From: JBEKCP01 sp050014815
GTDB taxonomy: Bacteria > Planctomycetota > Planctomycetia > Pirellulales > Thermoguttaceae
Assembly: GCA_050014815.1 (NCBI GenBank)
Contig: JBEKCP010000084.1
Location: forward strand, 1-13,310
DNA: 13,310 nt
Direction: 5' to 3'
The notes under the pieces are model-generated. The model saw nothing but the letters and a program-made list of their open reading frames with translations, was not told the DNA's origin and did not search any database. Below, in pieces: positions 1-7,076 of this stretch. The position numbers were made by a program, and so were the translations under genes. Numbering within the stretch: position 1 is the stretch's first letter; every line of letters begins with the position of its first letter.

Positions 1-1037
1 TCCCCTGCCACCTCGACCGCCTTGCCGCTCTTGGCCAGCAGGTTGGCCCGCAGGGCCCGGTCCATGCCGGCGATGCCGATGGCGGCCAAGAGGGCGCCGA
101 TCGTCGTGGGGATCAGGCAGACCAGCAGGGCCACGAGGGTGGGCACGTCCGTGCCGAGGCTCGTCACCGGATGGCCGGTGAGCGAGGCCATGTATTTCTC
201 GGCGTGCAGGGCCATGGGCCAGAGCGTGGCGGTGACGATGAGGAAGATCAAGGTGAAGGCGGCCAGGACGAGCGACAGGGCGATCTCGTTCGGGGTCCGT
301 TGGCGGATGGCCCCTTCGACCAGGGCGATCATGCGGTCCAGGAAGGTCTTGCCGGCCGAAGCGGTGATCTCGACGACGATCCAGTCGGAGAGGACGCGGG
401 TTCCGCCGGTAACACCCGAGCGGTCGCCGCCCGCCTCGCGGATCACCGAGGCCGACTCGCCCGTGATGGCCGATTCGTCGATCGAGGCCACGCCTTCGAC
501 GATCTCGCCGTCGCTGGGGATCACCTGGGCGGCCTTCACCAGGATGACGTTGCCGGCCTGGAGCATGGACGAACTGGTTTCCTCGACCTTCAGATCGCAC
601 CCGGCCAGGCCGCCGTGGCCGTTCTTGCGATAATTGGGAATTCTCCAGGCGGGCGTTTCGCGGCGGGTCTTCCGCAGGGCGTCGGCCTGCGCCTTGCCGC
701 GGGCTTCCGCGATCGCCGAGGCGAAATTGGCGAAAAGCAACGTGGCCAACAGCCAGAAGTCCAGGGCCAACAGGTAGTTGATGGGCGCAACCATCTCGAC
801 ACCCAAGAGCTTGGCGATCGTGAAGAAGACCGTCAGTACCGTGCCCACCTCGACCGTGAACATCACGGGATTCTTCCACTGGATGTCGGGGCGGAGCATC
901 ACCAGCGACTGCCGGAAGGCGGCCTTGAGCAGGCTCGGCTCAAACAAACCGTAGCGGCGGCTGGCCCGGCGACCCAACTTCAGATCGTTGGACGAAGGGC
1001 CGGGCACGGGCGGTTCGGTCATCAGTGTTTGCGTCAC
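1..1037 (-). CDS. kdpB: Potassium-transporting ATPase subunit KdpB, N-terminal 345 codons (runs off the left edge)
   Basis: KdpB is the P-type ATPase subunit that hydrolyses ATP to drive K+ uptake by the KdpFABC complex in the inner membrane. The visible part has a cytosolic N-terminus, a first membrane helix pair around residues 54-100 (MFTVEVGTVLTVFF, then FWLLATLLFANF), the actuator domain with SAITGES (TGES at residues 192-195), a further helix pair, and the family-typical CLIPTTIG followed by GIAGMDRALRANLLAKSGKAV near the edge. The DKTGT phosphorylation site is expected a few residues beyond the window and is not seen. I chose the GTG start at 1037 because GGAGGA (1048-1043) lies 5 nt upstream; an in-frame ATG at 1022 is the alternative. 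The GTG is 2 nt after the kdpA stop and the ribosome site lies inside the kdpA end, which indicates translational coupling. Confidence 0.96.
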   Translation of the reverse strand, partial: MTQTLMTEPPVPGPSSNDLKLGRRASRRYGLFEPSLLKAAFRQSLVMLRPDIQWKNPVMFTVEVGTVLTVFFTIAKLLGVEMVAPINYLLALDFWLLATLLFANFASAIAEARGKAQADALRKTRRETPAWRIPNYRKNGHGGLAGCDLKVEETSSSMLQAGNVILVKAAQVIPSDGEIVEGVASIDESAITGESASVIREAGGDRSGVTGGTRVLSDWIVVEITASAGKTFLDRMIALVEGAIRQRTPNEIALSLVLAAFTLIFLIVTATLWPMALHAEKYMASLTGHPVTSLGTDVPTLVALLVCLIPTTIGALLAAIGIAGMDRALRANLLAKSGKAVEVAG

Positions 1038-1039
1038 GG

Positions 1040-2833
1040 CTATCCTCCGAACGGTATGGGTCCAAAATGCTCGGCCACGGGCCCCAGCGACGCCACCGGC
1101 AGAAACAGCAACGCCCCGACCAGGAGGATGGTCCCCAACAGGAGGAACCCGAACGTGAGCGTATCGGTCCGCATGGTTCCGACCGTGAAGGGCGTCGGCT
1201 TCTTGCGGCCCAGGCTTGCGGCCATGGCCATCGGGGCAATCACCGGAATGAAACGGCTAAACAGCATTACCAGCCCGGCGGCGATGTCCCACGGCCGGCT
1301 CTCGGGGGCGGGGTTGGGATTGTCGTTCAGCCCCCACGTGTCCCCCAGGCCCTCGAAGCCCGATCCGTTGTTGGCCGAGGAAGAGCTGAACTCGTAGAGG
1401 ATTTCCGAGAACCCGTGCGGGCCCGGGTTGTTGGTCGCCTTGATGCCCCAGTCCGTGGCGGCGAACAGGCCCGTGGGCATGAGGATCAGGATCGGATGCA
1501 CCAAGAGCGCGATCATGGCCAGCTTCATCTCGCGGGCCTCGACCTTCTTGCCGAGGTACTCGGGCGTGCGGCCGACCATCAATCCGGCGATGAACACGCC
1601 GACAATCAAATACAACAGCAGGTTGATCATTCCCACGCCCTTGCCGCCGTAGATGCAATTGAGCCACATGCCGGTCAATGGCGTGAGCCCGGCCAGCGGA
1701 TTCAGGCTATCGTGGGCGCAATTGACCGAGCCGCAGCAGATGGACGTGGTCGCGGCGGCGAAGGTCGCGCCGGCGGAAGTGCCGAAGCGGAGCTCCTTGC
1801 TCTCGAGGTTCCCCAAACTCTGGTCCACGGGCAGCCCGACCACCGCGGGCTGTCCCGCCACGGCGGGATGCGCCTCCAGCGCCGGATTGGGCTGGAGGGT
1901 ATCCCAATAGACCGACCAACCGATCACGGCGACGAACATCGTCATCATCACGCCGAAGATCACCCAGGCGTGGCGCTTCTGGCGGAGCATGCGGCCGAAC
2001 ATCAGCACCAGCGCGAAGGGGAACAGGCAGATGTTCACGACTTCCACGACGTTGCTCCAGGCGCTGGGGTTCTCGTAGGGGTGCGCCGAGTTGGCCCCGA
2101 AGAACCCGCCGCCGTTGGTGCCCAGGTGCTTGATGGGGATGACGGCGGCGACCGGTCCGCGGCAGATCTGCTGCGGCTTCGGTTGGCCGGCGTCGTCGGT
2201 GCCCATCGCGCCCGACTCGACCGTCACGGCCTGCGCGCTGCCATCGAGCGTCATCGGCATCCCATCCGCCAGGAGGAGCACGCCCATGACGATGCTGGCC
2301 GGCACGAACGTGTAAGCACACACCCGCCACATGTCGAGGTAGTAATTGCCCACGTGCGGATCGCTCCGCAGGGCGCGGATGATCGCCGCCAGGCCGCAAA
2401 AGCCCACGCTGGCCGAAACGAACATGTTCCACAAAACGAAGAATATCTGGCTGAAATAGGAAAGGTGCTGCTCGCCCGAGTAGTGCTGCAAGTTGGTGTT
2501 GGTCAGGAAGGAACACACCGCGTTGAAGATCGTCGTCGGGGCCAGCATCCCTTTGCCGTCCGGGTTGAGGAACTTCCAATCGACCAGAGGCTGAACCGAC
2601 AACACGGCGAAACCGAACACGAACATCAGCAGGTTGAACAACATCATGGAGACGGCATACTGCTTCCAGTCCTGCGGGCCGGTGTTCACCCGCGACTCGA
2701 TCCAGCGCAAGGGCGCCGGCGCGCGGTAGCGGCCCTCCATGATCCAGGCGAGATAGCGGCTGAACGGGATCGCCAGCAGCGTGGTGACGGTGAGGATCAG
2801 GAGAGGGAGGAACCATACTTGGAATTGAAACAT
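1040..2833 (-). CDS. kdpA: Potassium-transporting ATPase subunit KdpA
   Basis: KdpA is the K+-selective, channel-like subunit of the KdpFABC pump in the inner membrane. The 597-aa product is somewhat longer than the roughly 557-aa E. coli protein. It starts with a hydrophobic helix (WFLPLLILTVTTLLAIPFS) and has about ten hydrophobic segments. Family signatures are the filter-loop motif TNGGG at residues 239-243 followed by FFGANSAHPYENP, the VNCAHDSLNPLAG loop, and GLMVGRTPEYLGKKVEAREM, which is strongly conserved in KdpA. It is preceded by kdpF, 116 nt upstream, with a heptamer-repeat region in between, and is followed directly by kdpB. The Shine-Dalgarno signal is weak (AAAAGG about 12 nt before the ATG). 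Nothing suggests damage. Confidence 0.97.
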   Translation of the reverse strand: MFQFQVWFLPLLILTVTTLLAIPFSRYLAWIMEGRYRAPAPLRWIESRVNTGPQDWKQYAVSMMLFNLLMFVFGFAVLSVQPLVDWKFLNPDGKGMLAPTTIFNAVCSFLTNTNLQHYSGEQHLSYFSQIFFVLWNMFVSASVGFCGLAAIIRALRSDPHVGNYYLDMWRVCAYTFVPASIVMGVLLLADGMPMTLDGSAQAVTVESGAMGTDDAGQPKPQQICRGPVAAVIPIKHLGTNGGGFFGANSAHPYENPSAWSNVVEVVNICLFPFALVLMFGRMLRQKRHAWVIFGVMMTMFVAVIGWSVYWDTLQPNPALEAHPAVAGQPAVVGLPVDQSLGNLESKELRFGTSAGATFAAATTSICCGSVNCAHDSLNPLAGLTPLTGMWLNCIYGGKGVGMINLLLYLIVGVFIAGLMVGRTPEYLGKKVEAREMKLAMIALLVHPILILMPTGLFAATDWGIKATNNPGPHGFSEILYEFSSSSANNGSGFEGLGDTWGLNDNPNPAPESRPWDIAAGLVMLFSRFIPVIAPMAMAASLGRKKPTPFTVGTMRTDTLTFGFLLLGTILLVGALLFLPVASLGPVAEHFGPIPFGG

Positions 2834-2853
2834 CGTGGAGAACCTTTTCGCAG

Positions 2854-2941
2854 GAGTTGTCAGCGGTCAGTTGTCCGTGGCCAGTTGTCAGTTGGCGGTT
2901 TGTGGTTGCAGTGACAACTGACAACTGACGACTGACAACTG
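2854..2941. repeat. Heptameric repeats in both orientations between kdpF and kdpA
   Basis: The plus strand reads as 7-bp units related to CAGTTGT (clear copies start at 2854, 2868, 2882 and 2889). From 2913 come four units of the opposite sense, GACAACT at 2913, 2920 and 2934 with a GACGACT variant at 2927. The two halves are complementary and could fold into a hairpin in the kdp mRNA just before kdpA. The 7-bp period recurs elsewhere in this window. Confidence 0.85.
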
Positions 2942-2949
2942 TTCTCTTC

Positions 2950-3039
2950 TCAAAACCATTCCGGCCGCACAAGCGCGGCAAACAGGTAGACCAACAACAG
3001 CAGCGTCACGACCGCGGTCAACGAGGTGAGGATTCCCAT
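2950..3039 (-). CDS. kdpF: Small subunit KdpF of the Kdp K+-ATPase (29 aa)
   Basis: This is a 29-residue single-helix membrane peptide. It begins MGILTSLTAVV, continues with a leucine-rich helix containing LLLLVYLFAALV, and ends RPEWF. The pattern of one helix ending in Y-L-x-x-A-L-x-x-x-E-x-F is that of KdpF, which stabilises the KdpABC complex at the lipid interface in E. coli. AAGGGG lies about 6 nt before the ATG. It sits between the 31-aa gene (stop 13 nt upstream) and kdpA, the position expected for kdpF. I translated it by hand. It is too short for most automatic gene callers, but position, length and composition agree. Confidence 0.9.
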   Translation of the reverse strand: MGILTSLTAVVTLLLLVYLFAALVRPEWF

Positions 3040-3052
3040 GCCGCCCCTTTCT

Positions 3053-3148
3053 TCAGACCTTGTCGCACATTGGTATGCAGGCGAAGATTACGCCGAAGCT
3101 GACCAGTCCCAGGAGGAACATGGCCGGAAGCCAGATCGTCAAGTCCAT
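3053..3148 (-). CDS. Small single-helix membrane protein upstream of kdpF (31 aa)
   Basis: The product begins MDLTIWLPAMFLLGLVSFGV, continues IFACIP and ends MCDKV: one membrane helix followed by a short charged tail with Cys-Asp-Lys. The start is well supported, with AAGGAG 8 nt before the ATG, and its first 10 nt overlap the end of the 111-aa gene in another frame, a sign of translational coupling. I recall one-helix peptides with a C-terminal C-D-K/R tail upstream of kdpF in other bacteria, but cannot check this here. A structural or assembly role in the Kdp complex is inference from position alone. It resembles the end of the second helix of its neighbour (WACDKF), so the two could be related. 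Confidence 0.7.
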   Translation of the reverse strand: MDLTIWLPAMFLLGLVSFGVIFACIPMCDKV

Positions 3149-3474
3149 GAATCGTGCTCCTTTGCACCTGACAGGATGTTGTCGCTGTGACGCCGCCCCC
3201 GCGGGCCGGCCCCTTTCCGGGCCCCTTGCCTCTCGGGGTCCAACAGTCGGTCGAGGTCTCCCTCGACGTGGCTTTCAAACTTGTCGCATGCCCACATGAA
3301 ACCGACGATAAGCCCCGTCACCGTCAGTCCGACGAGCGTCATCATGGTTACGAATGCCGCGGTCGATCCTTTCGGCATATACACGCCCAGGATCGCTCCA
3401 GTACAAGCGAGGATTCCCCCCACGGCAATGGCAAGGCTTATCACAAACAGCTTGTTCTTGGTGTGCGAGTACAT
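3139..3474 (-). CDS. Two-helix membrane protein of unknown function, first gene of the kdp operon (111 aa)
   Basis: From the ATG at 3474 the product begins MYSHTKNKLFVISLAIAVGG. It has two membrane helices (about residues 9-31 and 40-63), the second ending GFMWACDKFESHVEGDLDRL, and then a basic, Arg/Gly-rich cytosolic tail of about 45 residues. A GAGG lies 7 nt before this ATG. The frame stays open to an ATG at 3597, but that extension would translate the inverted-repeat element at 3502-3581 and lacks membrane-protein character, so I prefer 3474. It is the first gene after the sigma-54 promoter and overlaps the 31-aa gene. I do not recognise a family. A Kdp accessory role is suggested only by its place in the operon. 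Confidence 0.72.
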   Translation of the reverse strand: MYSHTKNKLFVISLAIAVGGILACTGAILGVYMPKGSTAAFVTMMTLVGLTVTGLIVGFMWACDKFESHVEGDLDRLLDPERQGARKGAGPRGRRHSDNILSGAKEHDSWT

Positions 3475-3501
3475 GGCCGAACCTCGGTTATTCCTGAACA
3501 C

Positions 3502-3581
3502 GTTTAGCGGGCGGGCTTGCCCGCCGAGTGCGGCAACGGGTACACGGCGCACCCAGAGGGTACCCGGCCCGCCCGCTAAAC
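3502..3581. repeat. 80-bp palindromic (MITE/REP-like) element in the kdp leader
   Basis: Perfect 15-bp terminal inverted repeats, GTTTAGCGGGCGGGC at 3502-3516 and its complement at 3567-3581, enclose an inner inverted repeat (CGGGTAC 3537-3543 and GTACCCG 3560-3566). The left arm also folds on itself (GGCGGGC, TT, GCCCGCC at 3510-3525). A second copy of the left 26 bp (3501-3526) occurs in reverse orientation at 5168-5193. It lies between the sigma-54 promoter and the first kdp-operon gene, so it should be transcribed as a strong stem-loop. Confidence 0.85.
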
Positions 3582-3643
3582 AGACGTAGGAATTCATCTA
3601 TAGTCATGGTGCCATTCGTGGAATCGAATCTGCCGCTCTGGAT

Positions 3644-3659
3644 TGCACTCCGCGTGCCA
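3644..3659 (-). promoter_or_regulatory. Sigma-54 (RpoN) promoter for the kdp operon
   Basis: On the minus strand, 3659 to 3644 reads TGGCACGCGGAGTGCA. Compared with the sigma-54 consensus TGGCACG-N4-TTGCW, every fixed position matches except one (G for the first T of TTGC), with the required 10 nt between GG and GC. Transcription would start near 3632 and run left through the palindromic element into the 111-aa gene, the 31-aa gene, kdpF, kdpA and kdpB. The adjacent divergent gene encodes a sigma-54-dependent activator. The call rests on pattern matching and context. Confidence 0.7.
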
Positions 3660-3683
3660 TGGTGGAACGAAAGCCACAAAGGG

Positions 3684-3689
3684 TATAAT
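3684..3689 (+). promoter_or_regulatory. Sigma-70-type -10 box for the regulator operon
   Basis: A perfect TATAAT lies 94 nt before the ATG of the response regulator, in an otherwise GC-rich intergenic region. The -35 region at suitable spacing (TGGTGG at 3660-3665) is poor. If used, transcription would begin near 3696 and the leader would include the TGCA repeat cluster. Confidence 0.4.
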
Positions 3690-3736
3690 TCCAGGCTGTT
3701 GTGAGCGGTCTAAGATTGTCAGGAGGCTTGCCCCCA

Positions 3737-3770
3737 TTGCAAATTGCATGATGCACCGTGCAAAATGCAC
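3737..3770. promoter_or_regulatory. TGCA heptad cluster, candidate activator binding site (UAS)
   Basis: TGCA occurs at 3738, 3745, 3752, 3759 and 3766, exactly every 7 bp. Neighbouring copies make dyads: TGCAAATTGCA (3738-3748), TGCACCGTGCA (3752-3762) and GTGCAAAATGCAC (3758-3770). The cluster lies about 105-140 bp upstream of the predicted sigma-54 start site, the usual range for enhancers of NtrC-type activators, and resembles the TGCACC half-site of NtrC. It could also be just another heptameric intergenic repeat. Confidence 0.45.
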
Positions 3771-3782
3771 GACTACGCCAAC

Positions 3783-5120
3783 ATGAATATCCTCGTTATC
3801 GACGACGACGCGAGTCTCAGACGCACTATGCGGGTGTCGTTGGAGGTGCTCGGGCACCGGCCCCTCGAGGCCCGTAGCGGCGACGAGGCCCTGGACCTGC
3901 TCGGGCGCCGGCCCTTCGAGTGCGCCCTTTTGGATCTCCGCCTGGCCCAGGAGCAAGGGCTGGACCTCTTGCCGCGGCTGCTGGGCCTTTCGCCGGGCCT
4001 TCATGTCGTGGTCGTCACGGCGTATGCGACGATCGAGACCGCCGTGGAGGCGATGCGTCGCGGGGCGTTCGACTACCTGCCCAAGCCGTTCACATCCGAG
4101 CAGCTCCGCGCGGTCCTCGACCGGATCGCCGAGCTCAGGCGGCTCCAGTCGCGCCTCGAGGAGATGGAGGAGCAGATTCGCTCGGTCGTGCCGGAGGTGG
4201 ACCTCCGCACCAACGAGCCGGCCATGCGCGACGCGCTGGACGTGGCCTTCAAGACGGCCGCCAGCGAGGCGACCATCCTGCTGCGCGGCGAGAGCGGCAC
4301 CGGCAAAGGGGTCCTGGCCCGGGCGATCCACGCCCGCAGCCCCCGGGCCGCCGGCCCCTTCGTCACCGTCGCCTGCCCGAGCCTCTCGGCCGAGCTGCTG
4401 GAGAGCGAGTTGTTCGGGCACGTCCAGGGGGCGTTTACCGGGGCGATCCGCGATACGACGGGCAAGGCGGCCGCCGCGGAAGGCGGAACGCTCTTCCTCG
4501 ACGAGATCGGCGACTTGCCGCTGGTGTTGCAGCCGAAGCTCTTGCGGCTGCTCCAGGAGCGATGCTACGAGCGGGTCGGCGAAACGCGGACCCGCACGAC
4601 CAACGTCCGCATCCTCGCGGCCACCAACCACAACCTGGAAGAAGAGATCACGGCGGGCCGCTTCCGCGAGGACCTCTTCTACCGACTGAACGTCATCGAG
4701 GTGACGGTGCCGCCCTTGCGCCGGCGGCCCGCCGACATCCTGCCCTTGGCCGAGCACCTGTTGGCGTTCTTCGCCCGGCAGAACGGCAAGGCCGCTCTGG
4801 AGTTCTCCGAGCCGGTGCGGGAGGCGATGGTCCGCTATGGCTGGCCCGGCAACCTCCGGGAGCTCCGCAACGCGATCGAGCGGGGCGTCATTCTCGCCGC
4901 CGGAGAGCGGATCGAGCCCGGCCACCTGCCCTCGCAGATCGTAGGCGGGGAGCGAGCGGTCGCGGCGCCGGAGGGGAAAGCGGCGATGACGCTCGAACAA
5001 CTGGAGGCCGAGCACATCCGCCGCACGCTCGCCTCGACCGCCACGATCGAGGATGCGGCCGCCAGGCTGGGCATCGACCCGAGTACGCTGTACCGAAAAC
5101 GCAAGAAATATGGTATTTAG
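3783..5120 (+). CDS. Sigma-54-dependent response regulator (NtrC/AlgB type)
   Basis: This is a 445-aa activator in three parts. The receiver domain (about 1-120) has the acidic pocket DDD at 7-9, phospho-acceptor Asp51, Thr79 and Lys101. The AAA+ domain (about 140-375) has Walker A GESGTGKG (169-176), the sigma-54-contacting GAFTGA loop (216-221) and Walker B GGTLFLDEIGDLP. A FIS-type helix-turn-helix closes the protein (ATIEDAAARLGIDPSTLYRK). All key residues are present, so it should drive open-complex formation at sigma-54 promoters when phosphorylated. I start at ATG 3783 (MNILVIDDD), the normal beginning of a receiver domain. The frame also opens at TTG 3744 and ATG 3765, but those extensions are translated from the TGCA repeats. 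No clear ribosome site is visible. Size and gene order resemble AlgB with KinB of Pseudomonas. The divergent kdp operon with a sigma-54 promoter is the obvious target. Confidence 0.95.
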   Translation: MNILVIDDDASLRRTMRVSLEVLGHRPLEARSGDEALDLLGRRPFECALLDLRLAQEQGLDLLPRLLGLSPGLHVVVVTAYATIETAVEAMRRGAFDYLPKPFTSEQLRAVLDRIAELRRLQSRLEEMEEQIRSVVPEVDLRTNEPAMRDALDVAFKTAASEATILLRGESGTGKGVLARAIHARSPRAAGPFVTVACPSLSAELLESELFGHVQGAFTGAIRDTTGKAAAAEGGTLFLDEIGDLPLVLQPKLLRLLQERCYERVGETRTRTTNVRILAATNHNLEEEITAGRFREDLFYRLNVIEVTVPPLRRRPADILPLAEHLLAFFARQNGKAALEFSEPVREAMVRYGWPGNLRELRNAIERGVILAAGERIEPGHLPSQIVGGERAVAAPEGKAAMTLEQLEAEHIRRTLASTATIEDAAARLGIDPSTLYRKRKKYGI

Positions 5121-5121
5121 C

Positions 5122-5161
5122 AGGGTGGGTCGAGCGCAGCGAGCCCAGCGAGCCCCACCCT
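5122..5161. terminator. Intergenic hairpin after the response regulator gene (terminator-like, no T-run)
   Basis: AGGGTGGG (5122-5129) pairs with CCCACCCT (5154-5161), starting one base after the regulator stop codon. The loop contains a direct 9-bp repeat AGCGAGCCC at 5138-5146 and 5147-5155. There is no T-run, so it may be a dispersed repeat or an mRNA-stabilising hairpin rather than a true terminator. Confidence 0.4.
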
Positions 5162-5167
5162 ACAACA

Positions 5168-5193
5168 CGGCGGGCAAGCCCGCCCGCTAAACG
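5168..5193. repeat. Second copy of the palindromic GGCGGGC element
   Basis: These 26 bp are the exact reverse complement of 3501-3526 and include the tight palindrome GGCGGGC-AA-GCCCGCC followed by CGCTAAACG. Copies flank the regulator gene on both sides in inverted orientation. It lies in the 105-bp gap between the regulator and kinase genes. Confidence 0.9.
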
Positions 5194-5225
5194 ACAATTA
5201 TCCCACAACCCAGCGCCATAGTGTT

Positions 5226-7073
5226 ATGACCTTTCGCCGCCGCATCCTGATGGCCATGACGCCGTTGTTGGCCCTCCTGGTCGCGCTGGGCGCGACGGGG
5301 ATCGTGCTGATCCTCCACCTGGGCCGCCAGATCGACGACATCCTGCGAGAGAACTACGACAGCGTCGTCTACATGCGCGACCTCAATGAGGCCCTGGAAC
5401 GCATCGACTCGGCGTTCCAGTTCGCCCTGGCCGGGCGGGACGAAAAGGCCCGCAAGCAGTACGACGACAACTGGGTGCTGTACCGAAAAAGCCTCGGCAA
5501 TGAGCAGAACAACATCACCGTGCCGGGCGAAGCGGAACTGGTCGAGAAGCTGACCGGGCTGAGCGAGGATTATCGCCGGCTGGGGGACGAGTTCTTCGCC
5601 AAGCCCGGCCCCGAGCGGGATCAACTCTATTTCGACCGGGGCCGCCGGGAAAGCCTCTACGGCATCTTCGGACAGATCAAGGCGGTCGCCGGCGAGATCC
5701 TCTGGATCAACCAGCGGAACATGGAGGAGGCCGACCAGCGGGCCCGCCGCCTGGCCCGGTCCTCGCTCGTCTGGTACGGCGGCGGGCTGGCCTGCGGCGT
5801 CGCCCTGGCCTTGTTGCTGGTGGCCGGCACGATCGTGACGATCGTGCGTCCGGTGCGGGCGGTGACGGAGTCGGCCATGGCGATCGGGGCGGGGGACCTC
5901 GACCAGTTGGTGTCCGTCACGTCCGACGACGAGCTGGGGCAACTGGCCGGCGCCTTCAACTCGATGGCCCGGCAGCTCCGCGAGTTCCGGCAGTCGCACA
6001 AGGCCCAATTGATCCGCGCCCAGCAGACCAGCCAGGCGACGATCGACTCGTTTCCCGATCCCGTGCTGGTCCTGGATCCGGAGCAGCACGTGGAGATGGC
6101 GAATCCGGCGGCCCGGCGGCTGCTGGGCGTGCGGCCGCGCGAAGAGGGGGCGATCCGGCCGCCGGCCTGGGAAGCGCCCGAGGGGCTCCGCCAGCCGTTG
6201 GGCGAGGTCCTGCGAACGCAGACGCCTTTCCTGCCCGATGATTTCGACAAGGCCCTCGTCCTTCGGATGGGCGAGGATTCGCGTTCCTATTTGCCCCGCA
6301 TCCTGCCGATCCGCGACCGCTCGGGCGCGACGCACGGCGCCGCCGTGCTCCTGGAAGACGTCACGCGATTCCGGCTCCTGGACGAGGTCAAGAGCAACCT
6401 GGTGGCCACCGTCAGCCACGAGCTGAAGACGCCCCTGACGAGCATCCGGCTGGTGCTCCATTTGTTGTTGGAGGAGAGCGCGGGCCCGCTGGCGCCGAAA
6501 CAGACGGAGCTGCTGGTCGACGCGCGGGACAACGCCGAGCGGCTGTTGGCCATGATCAACAATCTGCTCGATCTTGCCCGGCTGGAGCAGGGGCGGAGCC
6601 AGCTCGAATTGCGGCCGCAGCGGCCGGCGCTGATATTGCAGGCGGCGGCCGAAGCGTTCCGCCCCCGCTCGGCGGATCGGGGCATCGAGCTGGCGGTCCT
6701 GGACTGCGGCGACCTGGAGCCGGTGGCCGTGGACCCCGAGCAGTTCCAGCACGCCCTGCACAACCTGCTGGACAACGCCCTGGCCCACACCCCGCAGGGA
6801 GGGCGCATCACGCTGGCGGCCCGGCGGGTCAACGGCCAGGTGGTGTTCTCGGTGACCGATACGGGCTCGGGGATTCCCGCCGAATACCTGCCGGTGGTCT
6901 TCGAGAAGTATTTTCGCGTGCCCGGCGATGCCCGAGGCGGCACCGGGTTGGGGCTGGCCATCGTTCGCGAGATCGTCACGGCCCACGGGGGCACGGTCCA
7001 CTGCGAGAGCTCGCCCGGCCGACAGACCGTATTCCAAATCACCCTGCCCGCCGGGGCGGCGGACAAGCCGTAG
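5226..7073 (+). CDS. Membrane sensor histidine kinase with HAMP and PAS domains (KinB-like)
   Basis: The 615-aa kinase has membrane helices at about residues 8-30 and 181-205. They enclose an extracytoplasmic helical region of about 150 residues rich in charged residues, resembling a four-helix-bundle sensor. Then come a HAMP linker (about 206-258, with the GAGDLDQLVSVTSDDELGQL pattern), a PAS domain (about 262-385, IDSFPDPVLVLDPEQ), a HisKA domain with phospho-acceptor His398 in VSHELKTPLTSIRL, and an ATPase domain with N box NLLDNALAHTP (Asn513 and Asn517), G1 box DTGSGIP (Asp545) and G2 box GGTGLGLAIV. It is intact and should autophosphorylate and signal to the regulator encoded upstream. 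The architecture matches KinB. It lacks the KdpD nucleotide and USP domains. The transporter gene starts 3 nt after its stop, indicating one operon. The signal sensed is unknown. Confidence 0.95.
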   Translation: MTFRRRILMAMTPLLALLVALGATGIVLILHLGRQIDDILRENYDSVVYMRDLNEALERIDSAFQFALAGRDEKARKQYDDNWVLYRKSLGNEQNNITVPGEAELVEKLTGLSEDYRRLGDEFFAKPGPERDQLYFDRGRRESLYGIFGQIKAVAGEILWINQRNMEEADQRARRLARSSLVWYGGGLACGVALALLLVAGTIVTIVRPVRAVTESAMAIGAGDLDQLVSVTSDDELGQLAGAFNSMARQLREFRQSHKAQLIRAQQTSQATIDSFPDPVLVLDPEQHVEMANPAARRLLGVRPREEGAIRPPAWEAPEGLRQPLGEVLRTQTPFLPDDFDKALVLRMGEDSRSYLPRILPIRDRSGATHGAAVLLEDVTRFRLLDEVKSNLVATVSHELKTPLTSIRLVLHLLLEESAGPLAPKQTELLVDARDNAERLLAMINNLLDLARLEQGRSQLELRPQRPALILQAAAEAFRPRSADRGIELAVLDCGDLEPVAVDPEQFQHALHNLLDNALAHTPQGGRITLAARRVNGQVVFSVTDTGSGIPAEYLPVVFEKYFRVPGDARGGTGLGLAIVREIVTAHGGTVHCESSPGRQTVFQITLPAGAADKP

Positions 7074-7076
7074 GTA

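Noticed and set aside
171..2914. Long plus-strand open frames (for example 171-1397 and 1025-2914) opposite kdpB and kdpA
   Set aside because: They are antisense to clear kdpA/kdpB genes, and their products are rich in Gln, His, Arg and Gly with no domain character. They are high-GC shadow frames.
3744..3782. Longer starts (TTG 3744, ATG 3765) for the response regulator
   Set aside because: The extension is encoded by the TGCA repeats and is not part of a receiver fold. The ATG at 3783 gives the standard MNILVIDDD beginning.
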